A stretch of 64,000 nucleotides of DNA from NCBI RefSeq assembly GCF_030549615.1, contig NZ_CP130832.1:4154001-4218000 (forward strand). The letters run 5' to 3'. Both the position numbers and the translations under genes were made by a program. The stretch is from Stenotrophomonas sp. 610A2. GTDB lineage: Bacteria; Pseudomonadota; Gammaproteobacteria; Xanthomonadales; Xanthomonadaceae. How positions within the stretch are numbered: the first letter of the stretch is position 1; every line of letters starts with the position of its first letter. Below are positions 62,528 to 64,000 of this stretch, piece after piece. The notes under the pieces were generated by a model. That model did no database searches, was not told the origin of the DNA, and worked only from the letters and a program-made list of their open reading frames with translations.

Positions 62528-63769
62528 TCAGCCCGGCTGTTGTTCGCGCACCACGTTCAACACTTCGTGGCAGGCGCCCATGGTGTGGTAGTCGGTCTTG
62601 CCGGCCGGGCTCTTCTCGTCGTCGTACTTGCGGTTATCGGCATCGAGGATGCGGAACCACGCGCCGTAGCGATGGTCGACGAAGTACTGCCAGGAGTACG
62701 CCCACAAGCGGTCGTACCACTCCCAGTAGCCGCTATCACCGGTGCGCTTGGCCAGCAGCGCGGCCGCAGCCAGCGACTCGGCCTGCACCCAGAAGTATTT
62801 GTCGCCGTCGCAGACGAAGCTGTCGCCACCGATGGCTTCTCCGTCCATGTTGGGTTGACGGCGCGACTCCGGTGCGAAGCCGTAATAGAGGCCGCCGCGC
62901 GCTTCATCCCAGGAGCGCGTCATCGAGGTATCGAACAGGTGCCGTGCGGTTGGCACCAGCCAATCGGCATCGACGTGGCGATCGAGGATCATCAGCAACT
63001 TGGCCCATTCGGTCTGATGGCCAGGCTGGAAGCCCCACGGCCGGAACAGGTGCTTGGGGTTGTCCAGGTTGTAGTTCCAATCGATGTTCCAATCGATGTC
63101 GTAATGCTCCCAGACCAGGCCGCCGGCCTTGGCCGCCTGCCGGCGGGTCATGTTGTCGGCCAGCTGCAAGGCGCGCTGCAGGTAGCGCTGCTCGCCGCTG
63201 GCCTCGAACGCCGCCAGCATGGCTTCGCACATGTGCATGTTGGCGTTCTGGCCGCGATAGCCGGTGAAGTTCCAGTTGGCGTCGGCTTCGTCGCGGTACA
63301 GGCCGTGCTGCGGTTCCCAGAAGTGGCGCTCCAGCAGCTGCCAGGTCTCGTCCATCCACTCGCGGCCCTGTTCGATGCCAGCCTTCAACGCGCAGCTATA
63401 AGCCAGCAGCACGAAGGCGACACCGTAGCAGTGGTTCATGTCGTCCTCGACCTCGCCATCACGCAGGGTCCAGGCGTAACCGCCGGTGGTCGGGTTGCGG
63501 TGCTTCTCGCGCAGGTAGCGCACGCCATGCTTCACTGCATCCAGATACTCCGCGTTGCCGTACTCGCGGTAGGCCATGGCGTAGTTGAAGACGAAGCGCG
63601 TGCTGCTGACCAGGTGGCGATGGCTGCGGTCGTAGATGCTGCCGTCGTCGCGGTAATAGTGGAAGAAGCCACCGTCAGCATCGATGCAATGCGGGTGGTA
63701 GAAGGCCATCGTGTCGGCGATATGCGCGCGCAGGAAGGCCGGGGAGCGGAAATCGGGGTTGCTGGTCAT
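62528..63769 (-). CDS. N-acylglucosamine 2-epimerase-family enzyme (mannose isomerase)
   Basis: A 413-residue (alpha/alpha)6-barrel protein. The two catalytic-type His regions are NHCYGVAFVLLAYSC and QPGHQTEWAKLLMILD. Arg/Glu-rich segments (FYRDDGSIYDRSHRHLVSS-type opening) match the AGE/mannose isomerase group. In this operon, conversion of mannose to fructose is the likely job. Its start overlaps the stop of the upstream kinase gene (ATGA), so the two are translationally coupled. Cytoplasmic, no signal peptide. Confidence 0.9.
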   Translation of the reverse strand: MTSNPDFRSPAFLRAHIADTMAFYHPHCIDADGGFFHYYRDDGSIYDRSHRHLVSSTRFVFNYAMAYREYGNAEYLDAVKHGVRYLREKHRNPTTGGYAWTLRDGEVEDDMNHCYGVAFVLLAYSCALKAGIEQGREWMDETWQLLERHFWEPQHGLYRDEADANWNFTGYRGQNANMHMCEAMLAAFEASGEQRYLQRALQLADNMTRRQAAKAGGLVWEHYDIDWNIDWNYNLDNPKHLFRPWGFQPGHQTEWAKLLMILDRHVDADWLVPTARHLFDTSMTRSWDEARGGLYYGFAPESRRQPNMDGEAIGGDSFVCDGDKYFWVQAESLAAAALLAKRTGDSGYWEWYDRLWAYSWQYFVDHRYGAWFRILDADNRKYDDEKSPAGKTDYHTMGACHEVLNVVREQQPG

Positions 63770-64000
63770 GCGATGGCTTCCTGTTGCTGCAGCAGTTGCT
63801 GTACTTCGTCCAGACTCGGCATGGCGGCGAACGCGCCTTTGCGGGTCACTGCAAGCGCACCCACGGCTGCGCCGAAGCGCAAGGTGCTGTTGATTGCCTC
63901 AGGCTGCTCGCAGAACGCAGCGAAGCCGGCACCGGCACCGTCACGTTCAGCCAGACCAACCAGTACACCGCCGACAAAGGCATCGCCGGCAGCGGTAGTA
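63766..64000 (-). CDS. PfkB-family sugar kinase, C-terminal part only
   Basis: The window ends inside this gene; 77 codons are seen. It has the PfkB signature TTAAGDAFVGGVLVGLAERD, in which Asp is the catalytic base and the surrounding glycines form the anion hole. The tail contains the ATP-site helix INSTLRFGAAVGALAVTRKG and the end AMPSLDEVQQLL. A fructokinase is likely, given the mannose-to-fructose isomerase next to it; ribokinase or mannokinase cannot be excluded. Confidence 0.88.
   Translation of the reverse strand, partial: TTAAGDAFVGGVLVGLAERDGAGAGFAAFCEQPEAINSTLRFGAAVGALAVTRKGAFAAMPSLDEVQQLLQQQEAIA

Overview
The window looks like a chromosome segment of a Xanthomonadaceae bacterium, most likely Stenotrophomonas. 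The evidence is the gene order (def-fmt-rsmB facing lysM-dprA-smg-topA-tsaC; rpoD next to dtd), the high GC content, and short palindromes beginning GTAG of the type described for Stenotrophomonas maltophilia. It splits at a tRNA gene near 17.25 kb into an accessory left quarter and an ordinary core right part.

Positions 1-17,233 are the right-hand part of an integrated island. A P4-type tyrosine recombinase lies at its edge, beside the 3' end of a tRNA-Ile2(CAU) gene, with four integrase-proximal iterons between them. No second copy of the tRNA end is visible, so the island probably continues past the left edge. It carries insertion-sequence debris: an intact IS30-family element inside an IS3-family element, next to an IS1182-type fragment; an older IS30 fossil; and an IS256-family copy cut at one end. 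It also carries decayed genes (a frameshifted DUF488 gene, a possibly truncated CPBP protease, an orphan gene end) and a few cargo genes. The cargo includes a methyltransferase/CxxCxxCC-protein/small-protein operon, a UvrA2-like ATPase, a monooxygenase-like protein, a thioredoxin-reductase-like flavoprotein, and three divergent copies of an unrecognised ~70-residue protein family.

Positions 17.3-44 kb are core. They hold rpoD, dtd, an LpxL-type acyltransferase, ribA, two PH-domain membrane proteins and a lipopolysaccharide core/O-antigen ligase cluster (CDP-glycerol transferase-like, WaaE-like, GT2, WaaL-like, GT2, GT4). These are followed by rsmB-fmt-def, a LysM protein, dprA, smg, two GYF_2-domain membrane proteins, topA, tsaC, two DUF4124 proteins and a short-chain dehydrogenase.

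Positions 44-58 kb hold a small lipoprotein, sppA, a MATE exporter, a sigma-region-4-like membrane protein overlapping a DUF3106 gene, priA (with a close pair of perfect inverted DnaA boxes upstream), a class C beta-lactamase-like hydrolase, a trimeric autotransporter and a response regulator/histidine kinase pair.

Positions 58.3-64 kb hold a tightly overlapping minus-strand operon: a PfkB kinase (cut by the window end), an N-acylglucosamine 2-epimerase/mannose isomerase family enzyme, a GH2 beta-mannosidase and a GH47 alpha-mannosidase lipoprotein. Together they suggest cell-envelope trimming of eukaryotic high-mannose glycans and entry of mannose into central metabolism. The least explained items are the triplicated small-protein family, the methyltransferase operon, the membrane-anchored sigma-like protein and the exact 34-bp array of GTAG palindromes downstream of priA.
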